From positions 1,860,001 to 1,924,000 of the forward strand of contig NZ_CP133266.1 in the NCBI RefSeq assembly GCF_030915485.1: a DNA stretch of 64,000 bases. Direction: 5' to 3'. This DNA comes from Neobacillus sp. PS3-40 (GTDB lineage: Bacteria; Bacillota; Bacilli; Bacillales; Cytobacillaceae). Position numbers and translations under genes: made by a program. Numbering within the stretch: position 1 is the first letter of the stretch; the number at the start of each line of letters is the position of its first letter. Positions 44,831 to 54,803 of this stretch are shown here, one piece after another. The notes beneath the pieces were generated by a model. That model made no database searches and was not told where the DNA came from. It saw nothing but the letters and a program-made list of their open reading frames with translations.

Positions 44831-46165
44831 TTGAAAAAATTATTACCTATCCTTGCTTTTATCATGATGCTGATTTCTGTCCCATCTTTATCGAAGGCAG
44901 ATGAACCAACCATCTACCCAAACGTTGTCAATGTATCTGTCTATAAAGCTACAAGTTTAACACTTACATTAACGAACACATATCAGCTTAGTAATAATGA
45001 TACAGGATTGACTACTCCCATTCCTGCAAATTCGGTTGTTACGGTTAAGAATAACGGAACAGCAATTGAGATCAGTTTTACTGGAGTTACACAGACTTCT
45101 TCAACAGGGTTTAAGGTACAAGAATTACCTAATATACTCCCTTCAATTGCAGCACTAAGCAATGGTATTTCATATCGGGGTAGTTTTTCTTTTGTGAAAA
45201 ATGGAAGTTATGTTGGGGTTACAAACTATTTGGACATGGAAGACTACCTTAAAGGGGTTGTCCCAAGTGAAATGCCAGCATCATGGCCAAAGGAAGCATT
45301 GAAGGCTCAAGCCATTGCAGCAAGAAGCTATGCGGAAACATCAATGGGATTAACGAGCACTCCATCAAGTCAGGTGTATCGGGGCTACACAGGCGAAGAT
45401 TCAAGATCGAATGCAGCTATTAAAGAAACTGAAGGATTAATGGCAGAATTTGCAGGCAAACCCATTATGGCCTTTTTCTTCTCTACAAGTGGTGGACAGA
45501 CTGCCAATTATGGGGACGTTTGGAATGGTGCTTACGCTAAGCCCTACTATGTTTCTGTTGCCGATCCTTTCGAGGTATCACCAAACAGTACATGGACAGA
45601 AACATTCCCTGCATCAACTCTATTAAAATCATTTGGTTTTACAGATACCACAACAAAGCTTTTAGATGCAAGCCTAAAGGCAACTGGAGCAAACGGAGAA
45701 GTATCTGGTGTAACGGTGAAAACATCTGCAGGCGATAAAACGATCACAGGGGATGAAGGAGTAATCCGGAAACTCTTCCCTACTACTAAAGCATCCCATT
45801 ATTACGAAATAGACTCCAACTGGTTTACGATGACCGTCTCAAAAGCAGCAGCTCCTACTGATTTGTCAGTCCAAACAACGACTGGCATAGAAGCTGTTAC
45901 CGATTTAAACGGTCAAACCGTTCAAACAGCAAGCGGAGTAGTCACACTAGATGGCTCTGACGTATCCATTCAAACCTCCACAGGCGTTGTATCCAGCAGT
46001 GGAACCCCAGGAACCGGAGAAGTCACCTCAGTGACACTTAACGGAAAAGGTTGGGGCCATCGCATCGGAATGAGCCAATACGGAGCCAAAGGATACGCCG
46101 AACAAGGCTGGACCGCCGAGCAAATTATCCAGCACTATTTTCAGGGAACAACAGTTTCGAGGTGA
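44831..46165 (+). CDS. SpoIID/LytB domain protein
   Basis: 444 residues, TTG start with GAGGTGA nine bases upstream. A signal peptide (LPILAFIMMLISVPSLSKAD) comes first. The SpoIID core carries YLDMEDYLKGVVPSEMPASW, LKAQAIAARSYAETSMG and the C-terminal GKGWGHRIGMSQYGAKGYAE then QGWTAEQIIQHYFQGT. SpoIID itself is a lytic transglycosylase acting on stripped glycan; LytB (CwbA) stimulates the amidase LytC. Being next to an amidase and having no sporulation context, it is more likely the LytB type. Its stop codon lies inside a GGTGACAGGCACC element. Confidence 0.9.
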   Translation: MKKLLPILAFIMMLISVPSLSKADEPTIYPNVVNVSVYKATSLTLTLTNTYQLSNNDTGLTTPIPANSVVTVKNNGTAIEISFTGVTQTSSTGFKVQELPNILPSIAALSNGISYRGSFSFVKNGSYVGVTNYLDMEDYLKGVVPSEMPASWPKEALKAQAIAARSYAETSMGLTSTPSSQVYRGYTGEDSRSNAAIKETEGLMAEFAGKPIMAFFFSTSGGQTANYGDVWNGAYAKPYYVSVADPFEVSPNSTWTETFPASTLLKSFGFTDTTTKLLDASLKATGANGEVSGVTVKTSAGDKTITGDEGVIRKLFPTTKASHYYEIDSNWFTMTVSKAAAPTDLSVQTTTGIEAVTDLNGQTVQTASGVVTLDGSDVSIQTSTGVVSSSGTPGTGEVTSVTLNGKGWGHRIGMSQYGAKGYAEQGWTAEQIIQHYFQGTTVSR

Positions 46166-46173
46166 CAGGCACC
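46161..46173 (+). repeat. GGTGACAGGCACC dispersed element, copy 2
   Basis: GGTGACAGGCACC then CTCCAGATAATTACCAA. It overlaps the TGA stop of the SpoIID/LytB gene. Confidence 0.7.
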
Positions 46174-46262
46174 CTCCAGATAATTACCAATTAAGTTAGA
46201 ACACCAAGCACCATCCAAAAATTCAATAGTTACCTGATACAACAGGTTCAAAGTAGTATATT

Positions 46263-46295
46263 GCATGAATTCGTAATCGAATTCATGCTTTTTTT
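46263..46295 (+). terminator. Rho-independent terminator of the SpoIID/LytB gene
   Basis: A perfect eleven-base stem GCATGAATTCG / CGAATTCATGC with loop TAAT, followed by seven T. Confidence 0.92.
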
Positions 46296-46371
46296 GTTGT
46301 TCTGATGTGTAAGTTGTGGGTGCTTCACTAAACTACGCTTATTTGCCCTCATGATGGAGAACGAAAATAAA

Positions 46372-46384
46372 GGTGACAGGCACC
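46372..46384 (+). repeat. GGTGACAGGCACC dispersed element, copy 3
   Basis: Identical thirteen-base core to copy 2, followed by ATCCAAAATTAACCAA. A partial relative GCACCATCCAAAAATT lies at about 46209. Confidence 0.7.
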
Positions 46385-46398
46385 ATCCAAAATTAACC

Positions 46399-46440
46399 AA
46401 AAAAACTGCACTGATTCAAAAAATTCTTGAATCAATGCAG
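46399..46440 (-). terminator. Terminator of the polysaccharide locus
   Basis: Minus-strand CTGCATTGATTCAA pairs with TTGAATCAGTGCAG (one G-U) and is followed by seven T, eleven bases after the last gene. Confidence 0.9.
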
Positions 46441-46450
46441 CTTATAAAAT

Positions 46451-47689
46451 TTAATGTCCTCTACTCTTTTCCAATTCACTCATGTTATTCAGAAGATCAT
46501 CAACGATACTCTTCCATGAGTATTGGCTGATTGCCAGTTCACGGCCGTTTTTACACATTGCCGCAAATTCTTCATCGGGCAATTTGCAGAGTTCCTTTAC
46601 TGCTTCGGCAATTCCTTCTGGATTCTCCGGAGGAGCAATTTTTCCACAATGGTATTCATTTAAGATATCTGCACTCTCGCCGGCTCCGCAGTATAATACC
46701 GGAGTTCCGGATGAAAGGGCTGGGAAAATTTTCGACGGTCTTGCCCCTTCAAATAGCTTAATATTGCGAAGGGAGACAATGCTGAAATCAGCAATTGAAA
46801 ACATTCGTGGCATTTCAGAAACGGGCACGGACCCATAAAAGGTAACATTAGAAAGCTCAAGATCTTCTTTCATTTTCAGCAACTTTTCTCGTTCCTGTCC
46901 ATCACCTACAAATAAGAAGTGAGCATTTGGATCTGTCTCTTTCACAAGTGCTGCTGTTTCCAAGATAGAATCTAGCCCTTGTGCATACCCAAGGTTACCC
47001 GCGTACATGAATACCTTTTTACCTTCAATCCCTATTTCTTTTAAAAGCGCGGTATCCTTAGCCATTGGTAAAAAGGTATCTGTATTCACACCATTTGGCA
47101 ATAAAAATACATCTTCCGGCTTTTTACCCTTGCGGATGATATAATCCCGGATACCGTCTGTTGCGGTTGCGATTTTCCACGACTTTTTATAAAGCCAATT
47201 TTCTAGCCATTCAGCCATTTGGATAAATCGCTTATTTTTCAAAATTCCTAACTCAACCGCAGATTCAGGCCAAATATCAGCAACGTTGAAAACGAATTTT
47301 GCACGTTTCAGCTTTGCTCCGAAATAGCCGGTAATCCCAAGAAAGAGCGGTGGGGAGTTACAAATAATCACATCGGTTGGTTTTGATTTAAAAATTGAAT
47401 AAAACGCACTAAATGTAAAAGAAAAATAAGATGCTAGCCGTTTCCAGAAGCTACCCTTTGGTGATGGGTAAATCCAAGAACGGTGAACAGGAATACCTTC
47501 CCAATTTTCAAATAAGTAAAACATTCCCTTGTACTCTTCTGGAATTACACCTTTTGGATGGTGTGGGAATGCGGTAAGTACTTCCACCTGATGGCCTCTA
47601 CTGAGCAATTCTTTACTAACCTCGTAAACGCGAATTTGTGGAGCACCCGTTTCAGGTGGAAAATGTTGACACAAATAAATTACTCTCAT
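46451..47689 (-). CDS. GT4 glycosyltransferase, WbuB type
   Basis: 412 residues, GT-B fold. N-terminal MRVIYLCQHFPPETGAPQIR and FNVADIWPESAVELGIL motifs are typical of WbuB-like amino-sugar transferases (often L-FucNAc or similar). The C-terminal donor site has FMYAGNLGYAQGLDSILETA, LFVGDGQEREKL and ARPSKIFPALSSGTPVLYCG. It should add one sugar of the repeat unit on the cytoplasmic side. It is the last gene of the locus. Confidence 0.88.
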   Translation of the reverse strand: MRVIYLCQHFPPETGAPQIRVYEVSKELLSRGHQVEVLTAFPHHPKGVIPEEYKGMFYLFENWEGIPVHRSWIYPSPKGSFWKRLASYFSFTFSAFYSIFKSKPTDVIICNSPPLFLGITGYFGAKLKRAKFVFNVADIWPESAVELGILKNKRFIQMAEWLENWLYKKSWKIATATDGIRDYIIRKGKKPEDVFLLPNGVNTDTFLPMAKDTALLKEIGIEGKKVFMYAGNLGYAQGLDSILETAALVKETDPNAHFLFVGDGQEREKLLKMKEDLELSNVTFYGSVPVSEMPRMFSIADFSIVSLRNIKLFEGARPSKIFPALSSGTPVLYCGAGESADILNEYHCGKIAPPENPEGIAEAVKELCKLPDEEFAAMCKNGRELAISQYSWKSIVDDLLNNMSELEKSRGH

Positions 47690-47704
47690 TTTCAGACTCC
47701 ATTA

Positions 47705-48565
47705 CTATCGAATGATTTGTTTTAGATATGCTTGTAATTTTGGTCTTAAATCTGGGCGTTGCATGGCGAAGTCGATCGATGCCTGAAGGAAACCAAATTT
47801 ATCACCGACATCATACCGCTTACCTTTTAGAATATAGGAATAGATTGATTCTTCCCCTAGCAGTTTGTCAATTGCGTCTGTTAGTTGAATCTCACCCTTT
47901 TTATCAGGCCCGATTTGCTCTAACATATCAAAGATAGTTGGTGTTAAAATATAGCGGCCAACAATTGCCTGCGTTGAAGGAGCATCTTCCACTGCTGGCT
48001 TTTCAACAAGACTTTTCACTTTGTATAATTCGCCAATTTGTTCTGTATAGTCAACAATCCCGTATTTGTCCGTTTCTGAACGTGGTACCTCGTTACAGCC
48101 AAGGATGGTTGATTGAACTTGATCATACTGCTCAATCATTTGTTTTAAGGCTGGTACTTCACTGTCGACAATATCATCACCAAGTAAAACGGCAAATGGT
48201 TCATTGCCAATAAATTTACGGGCACATAGGACAGCATGACCCAAACCTAGTGGTTCTTTCTGACGAACATAATGGATGTCGACCATATTGGATATACGTT
48301 CAACAACCTCAAGCATTTCAAACTTACCTGTTTTCTGTAACAGCATTTCCAATTCAACCGACTTATCAAAATGGTCTTCGATAGCTCGTTTGCTCCTACC
48401 TGTCACAATAATAATATCTTCGATGCCCGATTTCACTGCTTCTTCAATAATATATTGGATGGTTGGCTTATCAACAATCGGCAGCATTTCTTTTGGCTGT
48501 GCTTTCGTTGCAGGTAGGAAACGTGTTCCTAAACCTGCTGCTGGAATGACTGCTTTTTTAATCAT
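47705..48565 (-). CDS. galU: UTP-glucose-1-phosphate uridylyltransferase
   Basis: 286 residues with VIPAAGLGTRFLPATKAQPK then EMLPIVDKPTIQYIIEEAV, LLGDDIVDSE, YDVGDKFGFLQASIDFAMQR. It makes UDP-glucose for polymer or lipid synthesis; GtaB in B. subtilis naming. Its ATG overlaps the stop of the upstream glycosyltransferase gene (ATGA). Its presence inside the locus suggests glucose in the repeat unit. Confidence 0.95.
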   Translation of the reverse strand: MIKKAVIPAAGLGTRFLPATKAQPKEMLPIVDKPTIQYIIEEAVKSGIEDIIIVTGRSKRAIEDHFDKSVELEMLLQKTGKFEMLEVVERISNMVDIHYVRQKEPLGLGHAVLCARKFIGNEPFAVLLGDDIVDSEVPALKQMIEQYDQVQSTILGCNEVPRSETDKYGIVDYTEQIGELYKVKSLVEKPAVEDAPSTQAIVGRYILTPTIFDMLEQIGPDKKGEIQLTDAIDKLLGEESIYSYILKGKRYDVGDKFGFLQASIDFAMQRPDLRPKLQAYLKQIIR

Positions 48566-49644
48566 GATTTCATCCCCTTATTCAAGGTTTCCTCATATAA
48601 GTTTAACATACCATTTGCATTATCGAGCCAATTGTAGTTTTCTTTGACATGTTCAATCCCGTTTAGACCCATTTTCCGACGAAGCTCTGGATCCTCGAGT
48701 AATTTGATGAACGCATCTGCAAGCTGGCTCGGATTTTCTTTTTCCACAACAAAGCCGGTTTTCCCTTCTAAAACAACCTCTGGAAGACCGCCGACATTTG
48801 AGACAACAACAGGAATACCACATGCCATTGACTCAACTGCTGCAACCCCAAAGCTTTCGCTATCCTCTGTTGAAGGTACTGCGAATATATCCATTTTATT
48901 GATATATTCTGGGACTTTATCGTTAAGAACTCTTCCGGTAAAAGTGGTTATAGCATCAATTCCTAATGTTCGCGTCAATTCCTCATATTCCGCTCGCTGT
49001 GGTCCATCACCAACAATTAATAAATTGGAAGTAGGATAGGACTTATGGATTGTCGCAAACGCATGAATGAGATCTGCAATTCCGTATTTATCAGATAAAG
49101 CCTTAACCGTTCCAAGCGTGAAGGTTTCCCCCGTTTTCATGCCTCCTACAGGTTTGAACTTCGCTAAATCGACGCCAAACGGAGTGATATAAATCTTTTT
49201 ATCTGTATATTTATTTGTTTCCTTTGCCATTACATGGCTGGTAGAACAAATAACATCTGCTTTTTTGAGCGTAAAGTCCACAATTCGGCGGTTAAGATTG
49301 CCTTGCTGTGGAAATTGGAAAATATCCCTTCCCCAGACAGAAACATAAAAGGTATGGTAATTCGCCAATGCTCCAATAAAACCATAACTTGACACATAAT
49401 GCGCGTGAAGAATGTCGGGTTTAAATTGTTTTAAGACCTTTTTAAGTGCAAAAACACTCGAAATATACGATAATTTCCCAGGTAATAGCTTAGGGAGGAC
49501 GATTGTGTCGATATCTCTGGCATTTTCCTCGGAGTAATGGTCGGAAAACGTCACAACCTTTACCTCAATCCCATTATTTTTGTAAAATAAGGCCCATTTT
49601 TGTGTATGGATTGATTTACTCGGAGCTAATAACAGTACTTTCAT
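48562..49644 (-). CDS. GT4 glycosyltransferase
   Basis: 360 residues: MKVLLLAPSKSIHTQKWALF, DILHAHYVSSYGFIGALANY, LIVGDGPQRAEYEELTRTLG and the ESFGVAAVESMACGIPVVVS donor-site motif with the EX7E pattern. The start at 49644 follows GGAGGATTT; a start seven codons upstream overlaps the neighbouring gene. Acceptor and donor are unknown. Confidence 0.9.
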   Translation of the reverse strand: MKVLLLAPSKSIHTQKWALFYKNNGIEVKVVTFSDHYSEENARDIDTIVLPKLLPGKLSYISSVFALKKVLKQFKPDILHAHYVSSYGFIGALANYHTFYVSVWGRDIFQFPQQGNLNRRIVDFTLKKADVICSTSHVMAKETNKYTDKKIYITPFGVDLAKFKPVGGMKTGETFTLGTVKALSDKYGIADLIHAFATIHKSYPTSNLLIVGDGPQRAEYEELTRTLGIDAITTFTGRVLNDKVPEYINKMDIFAVPSTEDSESFGVAAVESMACGIPVVVSNVGGLPEVVLEGKTGFVVEKENPSQLADAFIKLLEDPELRRKMGLNGIEHVKENYNWLDNANGMLNLYEETLNKGMKS

Positions 49645-50756
49645 AAATCCTCCTTGAGTAGGCAATCCTTAATTTTCTCTACCCGTGATAACCATGAGTG
49701 TTTTTTAACAAAGGTTTGTTTAATATTCAACTCATATTTTTTAGCATCACGGCTCATTTCGACAATTGCCTTTGCCATCGATTCTGGATTGTCCTCGCAA
49801 ACAATACCGTACTGATCTGTCTCAATAATGTCCTTCTGAGCTTCACAATATGTAGCAACTATTGGAAGGTGATAGGACAAATACTCGACTAATTTCACAG
49901 GCACGGAAAAGTCATTATACGTGCTTCTATATCGTGGAATAAAAGCAAAATCCATTTTACCGTAGAGATCATTCAATTCATTTCCACTGATATGCTTTAC
50001 GGTGACACCAAGCTCTGTGAGCCTGCCTTTTTTCCCATCTGGAAGCTTACTATATTCATCTTCTCTGCACACAACGGTTAGCTCGCAAACTTTATTCTGC
50101 TTATTAACAATTTCTAATGCATCAAGCAATAAAAATAGACCGTATTCTTCGTTATTTATCCCGCCAACATAAAGTCCTTGGCTTGGACCATCACTTGATT
50201 TTATATCGTCTTGAATAGAAACTGGTGTACCACCTGGAGGTAATGATACCAGTTGCTTTTGAATGTTCACGTATTCGCTCATCGCATCACTGGGAAGGAA
50301 AATGACCTCGCAGTACTTTTCGTAAAATTTTTCCTCTAAGCGGTAAATACTTTGCATGACTGTTTTCTTCATGCCCTTAAGTGGATAAAGTTCATCAAAC
50401 TTCCAATAAACATCCCTGTAAAAGACACCAACAGGGACATTTTTCTTTTTCAAAAATTTCATTACCTTAGAATCGATAAACGGCTTCTTTGGTTTATGTC
50501 CAGGGTCTGTTAGCCAAAACGGAATGGTCTGGTTCTCCATATAACAAAATAAAAGATGATCGAGCTTTCCAGTCCTTTGCCACTCATTAAATAACGCTTC
50601 TCTATCCTTGGAATGGCCGGATAAAAGTAAGATTTCTACGTCATTCTGTTTTCCCCATTCAACAAAGGCACTGTAGATCTTTTTAGGACGCAGCTTCGAA
50701 CCACTATTGGCATTTTCAGCAAGTTGAAACGGATAATAGAGCAAAACTGATTTCAT
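49641..50756 (-). CDS. Glycosyltransferase (GT-B type)
   Basis: 371 residues with a GT-B C-terminal half (GLYVGGINNEEYGLFLLLDA, FIPRYRSTYNDFSVPVKLVE, YLSYHLPIVATYCEAQKDII). The N-terminal half is less conserved (LLYYPFQLAENANSGSKLRP). It overlaps the next gene by four bases. It should add one residue of the repeat unit; donor unknown. Confidence 0.82.
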   Translation of the reverse strand: MKSVLLYYPFQLAENANSGSKLRPKKIYSAFVEWGKQNDVEILLLSGHSKDREALFNEWQRTGKLDHLLFCYMENQTIPFWLTDPGHKPKKPFIDSKVMKFLKKKNVPVGVFYRDVYWKFDELYPLKGMKKTVMQSIYRLEEKFYEKYCEVIFLPSDAMSEYVNIQKQLVSLPPGGTPVSIQDDIKSSDGPSQGLYVGGINNEEYGLFLLLDALEIVNKQNKVCELTVVCREDEYSKLPDGKKGRLTELGVTVKHISGNELNDLYGKMDFAFIPRYRSTYNDFSVPVKLVEYLSYHLPIVATYCEAQKDIIETDQYGIVCEDNPESMAKAIVEMSRDAKKYELNIKQTFVKKHSWLSRVEKIKDCLLKEDL

Positions 50757-50766
50757 ATTCTTCTCC

Positions 50767-52140
50767 TTAAACCCCTATTCTTGATTTTCGCTTTTGTCGG
50801 ACATCAATTCGAATCCGAATAAATAGAAGAATTCCGACAAATAAACAGGTAATCATAACCCAAATTGGATTAAACAAAAAGTCAGTAAAGCCGCCTACCA
50901 ACGTTCTCGGTATATTCACTGAAAAATAAATAAACAAACTTAAAAAGACAGGATTTTTTGGTAATTTTAAAAAGACAATATACATGGTCTGTACAAAAGT
51001 AGCCACATAAAAAGTTCCTGCTAATATGCCAATATAGCCCCAATTGGCATATGCTTCAGCAATAAACAATGTATTTAAAACTCCTGCTGTTCCTTCTTCT
51101 ATTTTTTCAGGAAAAACACGCGCCATAACCAATCGTGCAGATCGAACCTGTTCCATGTCAAATAAATTAATTAACGAGGCAGGCAAGCTTTCCCCTTTTA
51201 AGAATGGAACCGAATCCGGGAATGTATCAAGGTGCAGATAGGTTGGTGCTATTTGTGCGAAAATAATTCGACCGATGGGACCATGATTGTAAGACAAGTA
51301 CGATTCAAGACTTGTAACTCCCTGAACAACTATATACATTCCAATTAGGATAACAAAACCAGTGAAACCCCAAGCAGTGAGCCTTCTCCAATTAAAATGT
51401 AAATTTCCAATATACATCCTTAATAACAAAAACATTATGATATAAAAGAAAATTGGTGATTTTGCTAGGTCATACACATTGATTAGGATTGCACCAGCAA
51501 ATAGCGCTAAAAACAGTAGCTTCCATTTGACTTCATTGGTTTTCACAGAATAAACATAGGCAATTAATGAAAGAATCGGTGTTAAGCCAATCGCAAAGAT
51601 ATTCCTAATCAGTACGTTGCCACCGAAATTCCGCTGTGCTTCAATTCGTAGTTCTCCTGGTGATAGGTCCGTCCTTCTTAAAATAAGCTCTAGAATCGGG
51701 ACGTGAGCAGTCTTTAAAAATGTATAACCAATTGCTGCCAATGAAACAAATGAAATCATAGCAAACAATAAAAAGAATTCATTCTTCTCCGAAAAGGGAA
51801 GTGAGATATCCTTTTCAAGATACCCATTAAACTCTTTCTTGGCATCAAAGCCAACCAGTTTTGATACTAAAAACATAACAAAAGGGAAAAAGAGCATGAC
51901 AAAACTGATTGCGTAAAAACCAATCCAGCGGTTTTCTTCATGGGTAAGACGATTGATCATATAGTAATCATCAATCCCCATGGCAATCAGAAGGGTACCC
52001 AAATAGCTTGACACTAAAAATGAGTAATAAAAAATAATTGAATTTATGTTTGGTTTTAAAAGAGAGAGGGTCCCAGCTGATTTCTTAAAGAAATATACGG
52101 AACCCCCTAGAACAATTAGCCATAAAAGGAGATAGAGCAT
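50767..52140 (-). CDS. Wzy-type oligosaccharide repeat-unit polymerase
   Basis: 457 residues with ten or more hydrophobic helices (LYLLLWLIVLGGSVYFF, FLLFAMISFVSLAAIGYTFL, LLFLALFAGAILINVY, LTAWGFTGFVILIGMYIVVQ) and a large external loop before the last helices (HLDTFPDSVPFLKGESLPAS). This is the O-antigen polymerase layout. It would join lipid-linked repeats on the outer face of the membrane. Assignment rests on topology and context. Confidence 0.82.
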   Translation of the reverse strand: MLYLLLWLIVLGGSVYFFKKSAGTLSLLKPNINSIIFYYSFLVSSYLGTLLIAMGIDDYYMINRLTHEENRWIGFYAISFVMLFFPFVMFLVSKLVGFDAKKEFNGYLEKDISLPFSEKNEFFLLFAMISFVSLAAIGYTFLKTAHVPILELILRRTDLSPGELRIEAQRNFGGNVLIRNIFAIGLTPILSLIAYVYSVKTNEVKWKLLFLALFAGAILINVYDLAKSPIFFYIIMFLLLRMYIGNLHFNWRRLTAWGFTGFVILIGMYIVVQGVTSLESYLSYNHGPIGRIIFAQIAPTYLHLDTFPDSVPFLKGESLPASLINLFDMEQVRSARLVMARVFPEKIEEGTAGVLNTLFIAEAYANWGYIGILAGTFYVATFVQTMYIVFLKLPKNPVFLSLFIYFSVNIPRTLVGGFTDFLFNPIWVMITCLFVGILLFIRIRIDVRQKRKSRIGV

Positions 52141-52155
52141 ATCCTGCCCGCCTTT

Positions 52156-53214
52156 TTATCTATTTTCTAGAATTTCAACAATTCTTTGTGAGGCTTTTCC
52201 ATCACCAAAGACATCTTTATACGAAGGGGAAACTTCCTTCTTTATGCCTTCAAGAATCTTTTCAACAGATGTGCCAGCTAGTATATTGGCATCTTCTTCG
52301 AGTGTTTCCACCCACTCAGTTTGTTCACGTACTGTAATACAAGGGACCTTCATAAAATAAGCTTCTTTTTGAACGCCACCAGAATCGGTAATGATTTTTT
52401 GAGCATTTGCTTCGAGTGTCAGCATATCCAGATAGCCAACAGGCTCAATGACTTTCAAGTTTGGAATTTCATTAAGATCTAAACCGTATGAAGCAAGCTT
52501 ATGCTTTGTTCTAGGGTGCATTGGCCATACCTTCACGGTTTCAATTTTTGAAAAAGCTTCAAGGATATTTTTAATGTTTTGAAGATCATCGGTATTTTCA
52601 GCGCGATGAATCGTAATTAAGTGATACCCTTTTTTCTCAAGATCATTAGTCGAGAGGACTGCTGATTTTTCTTGAGCTAATTCACGGTTATAAAGAACGG
52701 CATCATACATTACATCACCAATATTTAAGACATTGTGTGTAATATTTTCATCCGTCAGATTTTTAACAGCTGTATCAGTTGGGCAGAATAGGTACTCGGA
52801 AACATGGTCTGTCATGATCCGATTAATCTCTTCAGGCATTTTTTTGTTAAAGCTTCTTAAGCCTGCCTCAATATGAATGACCGGAATATGCAACTTAGCT
52901 GCAACAAGAGCACCAGCCAAAGTAGAATTTGTATCGCCATATACTAACAAGAAATCAGGTTCTTCTTTTAAAACGATTTCTTCTATTTTTTGAAGCATTT
53001 CACCTGTTTGCTTGCCGTGATTTCCAGATCCCACCGCCAAATTATAGTCTGGCTTTGGAATATGTAATTCTTCAAAGAAGATTTCCGACATATTACTATC
53101 ATAATGCTGACCAGTATGAACGATCAGTTCTGTATGTTTTTCACGTAAAACGCGAGAGACAGGTGCTGCTTTGATGAATTGTGGCCTTGCACCCAAAACA
53201 GTAATAATTTTCAC
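52156..53214 (-). CDS. UDP-GlcNAc 2-epimerase (non-hydrolysing) or WbpI-like epimerase
   Basis: 352 residues: ITVLGARPQFIKAAPVSRVL, HTGQHYDSNMSEIFFEELHI, IHIEAGLRSFNKKMPEEINR, ITDSGGVQKEAYFMKVPCIT. The family converts UDP-GlcNAc to UDP-ManNAc (MnaA/WecB), or UDP-GlcNAc(3NAc)A to UDP-ManNAc(3NAc)A (WbpI). Sequence alone does not decide. The neighbouring WbpA/D/E-like genes make WbpI activity possible. GTG start with AGGAGGT upstream. Confidence 0.9.
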   Translation of the reverse strand: MKIITVLGARPQFIKAAPVSRVLREKHTELIVHTGQHYDSNMSEIFFEELHIPKPDYNLAVGSGNHGKQTGEMLQKIEEIVLKEEPDFLLVYGDTNSTLAGALVAAKLHIPVIHIEAGLRSFNKKMPEEINRIMTDHVSEYLFCPTDTAVKNLTDENITHNVLNIGDVMYDAVLYNRELAQEKSAVLSTNDLEKKGYHLITIHRAENTDDLQNIKNILEAFSKIETVKVWPMHPRTKHKLASYGLDLNEIPNLKVIEPVGYLDMLTLEANAQKIITDSGGVQKEAYFMKVPCITVREQTEWVETLEEDANILAGTSVEKILEGIKKEVSPSYKDVFGDGKASQRIVEILENR

Positions 53215-53359
53215 CCTACACTACCTCCTGAAAGTTTTCGCGGATAAAACGATTTCCGCTCATATATACGCAAATAAATATCTAAATCATTAAAACCTCT
53301 TAGATTTTTTAAAATTTACCTTTATTTTAACCAATTCGGTCTATTTCATCATGAATGGC

Positions 53360-54802
53360 TCATTCATTTATGACTTTAGTTGGGGCCTTATACGTTTTTC
53401 TGCGGAAATCCTTATCGATTCTACTTATGCCAATGGTCAAGGCAACAAATAGCCACGCCAAAGCAATATAAAGCGCGTTTAAGCCTTGCTCCTGAACATA
53501 CGTAATTCCAACAACCGCAATAATCATACTAACAAATAAAAATGCCATTTTTCCAAATGACACAGGCACATAATATACTTGCTGGCTTTTTCTAAAGATG
53601 AAAATAATCGCAACCATGTAGGCAATTATATATGACGTTACTGCGCCCCAAATTGAATAGTGTGGAATCAACACAAAATTAAGAACGGTATTGATGATTG
53701 CCACGATACCGAAAGCAACCGAAATAACCGATGTTTTTTTCGTAAAGAACAGACCAACTGAAATGATCATGTAATAAAAATTCAAAAAGGTTGCTGCTGA
53801 TAAAATCGCAACATACTGGTAAGCAATATGGTACTTATGACCCAAAATTCCAATCACATACGGCATGGCTGTAGCAATTGACATGACCCCAATGATACCA
53901 ATTAACAACAGACCTAAATAAACTTTTGAAAAAAGAAGTGGACTACTTTCCTTGTCCTTTATCTCCATGGAATATGGGCGCCACGCTAATTGAACACCAC
54001 TTGTTAAGAGGGTTATAATCATTGCTAATTTAGTGGCAGCCTGATAGATGCCCACTTCCTTTGCAGAATGAAATGCTTGCAGGAAGAAAACACTGGCATT
54101 GGCAATGATCCAAAAAGCAAGTGAAGCAGGAACTAAAGGAGCTGCATACTTAATCATCTCCTTAAGATCTGGAAAGTTAATCTTTGGTTTTAGATATTTT
54201 ACACTTGAAGGCAAGAGGAGAAAGAAAATAATTCCATATCCAACTAACCTACCAAGCAATATTCCTTCGGCAGTTTTGACAAAGTATTTTAAGAACAAGT
54301 AAGAAAAGACTGCCATTAACAGCATTTTCCCCACTGTATAGATAACAACTTTCTTCGTTACAAAATCAAAACGCATAACCATTAAGACAACAACGGTCAC
54401 TGAATCAACGAACAGTGTCAAAATACTAATGTACAATAATGATACATATTTAGCATCATTAAGCAATAATTTAGAGATCCACGGCCCTGCACTAAACACG
54501 ACTAAGGCTAAAATTGCCACAATAAACAGACGGAAATACATAACGTTACGAACGTGTTCTATTCGCTTTTCCTTATCCTTTGTATCAAAGTAAAAAAAGG
54601 AAAGTGCCGAATCCGTTCCAAAAATAATCAAGAACGTGAGCATTGACGTCCAATTATCAATAATTCCCAATACCCCATATTTTGCCGGTGACAAAAAGTG
54701 AGTATAAATAGGAAGCATAATAAAAGCGATTAATTTTGTGCCGATATTCATAAATGCGTAAAGGAGCGAATCCGCTCCTAAACGCTTAATTTGGGCAAAC
54801 AC
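53360..54802 (-). CDS. Wzx-type polysaccharide flippase
   Basis: About 480 residues with 12-14 hydrophobic segments (MNIGTKLIAFIMLPIYTHFL then SPAKYGVLGIIDNW, MIITLLTSGVQLAWRPYSME, FYYMIISVGLFFTKKTSVIS). This is the MATE/polysaccharide transport fold. It flips lipid-linked repeat units across the membrane. I chose the GTG at 54802, one base after the stop of the upstream acetyltransferase; the frame is open further upstream only inside that gene. Confidence 0.85.
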   Translation of the reverse strand: MFAQIKRLGADSLLYAFMNIGTKLIAFIMLPIYTHFLSPAKYGVLGIIDNWTSMLTFLIIFGTDSALSFFYFDTKDKEKRIEHVRNVMYFRLFIVAILALVVFSAGPWISKLLLNDAKYVSLLYISILTLFVDSVTVVVLMVMRFDFVTKKVVIYTVGKMLLMAVFSYLFLKYFVKTAEGILLGRLVGYGIIFFLLLPSSVKYLKPKINFPDLKEMIKYAAPLVPASLAFWIIANASVFFLQAFHSAKEVGIYQAATKLAMIITLLTSGVQLAWRPYSMEIKDKESSPLLFSKVYLGLLLIGIIGVMSIATAMPYVIGILGHKYHIAYQYVAILSAATFLNFYYMIISVGLFFTKKTSVISVAFGIVAIINTVLNFVLIPHYSIWGAVTSYIIAYMVAIIFIFRKSQQVYYVPVSFGKMAFLFVSMIIAVVGITYVQEQGLNALYIALAWLFVALTIGISRIDKDFRRKTYKAPTKVINE

Positions 54803-54803
54803 C

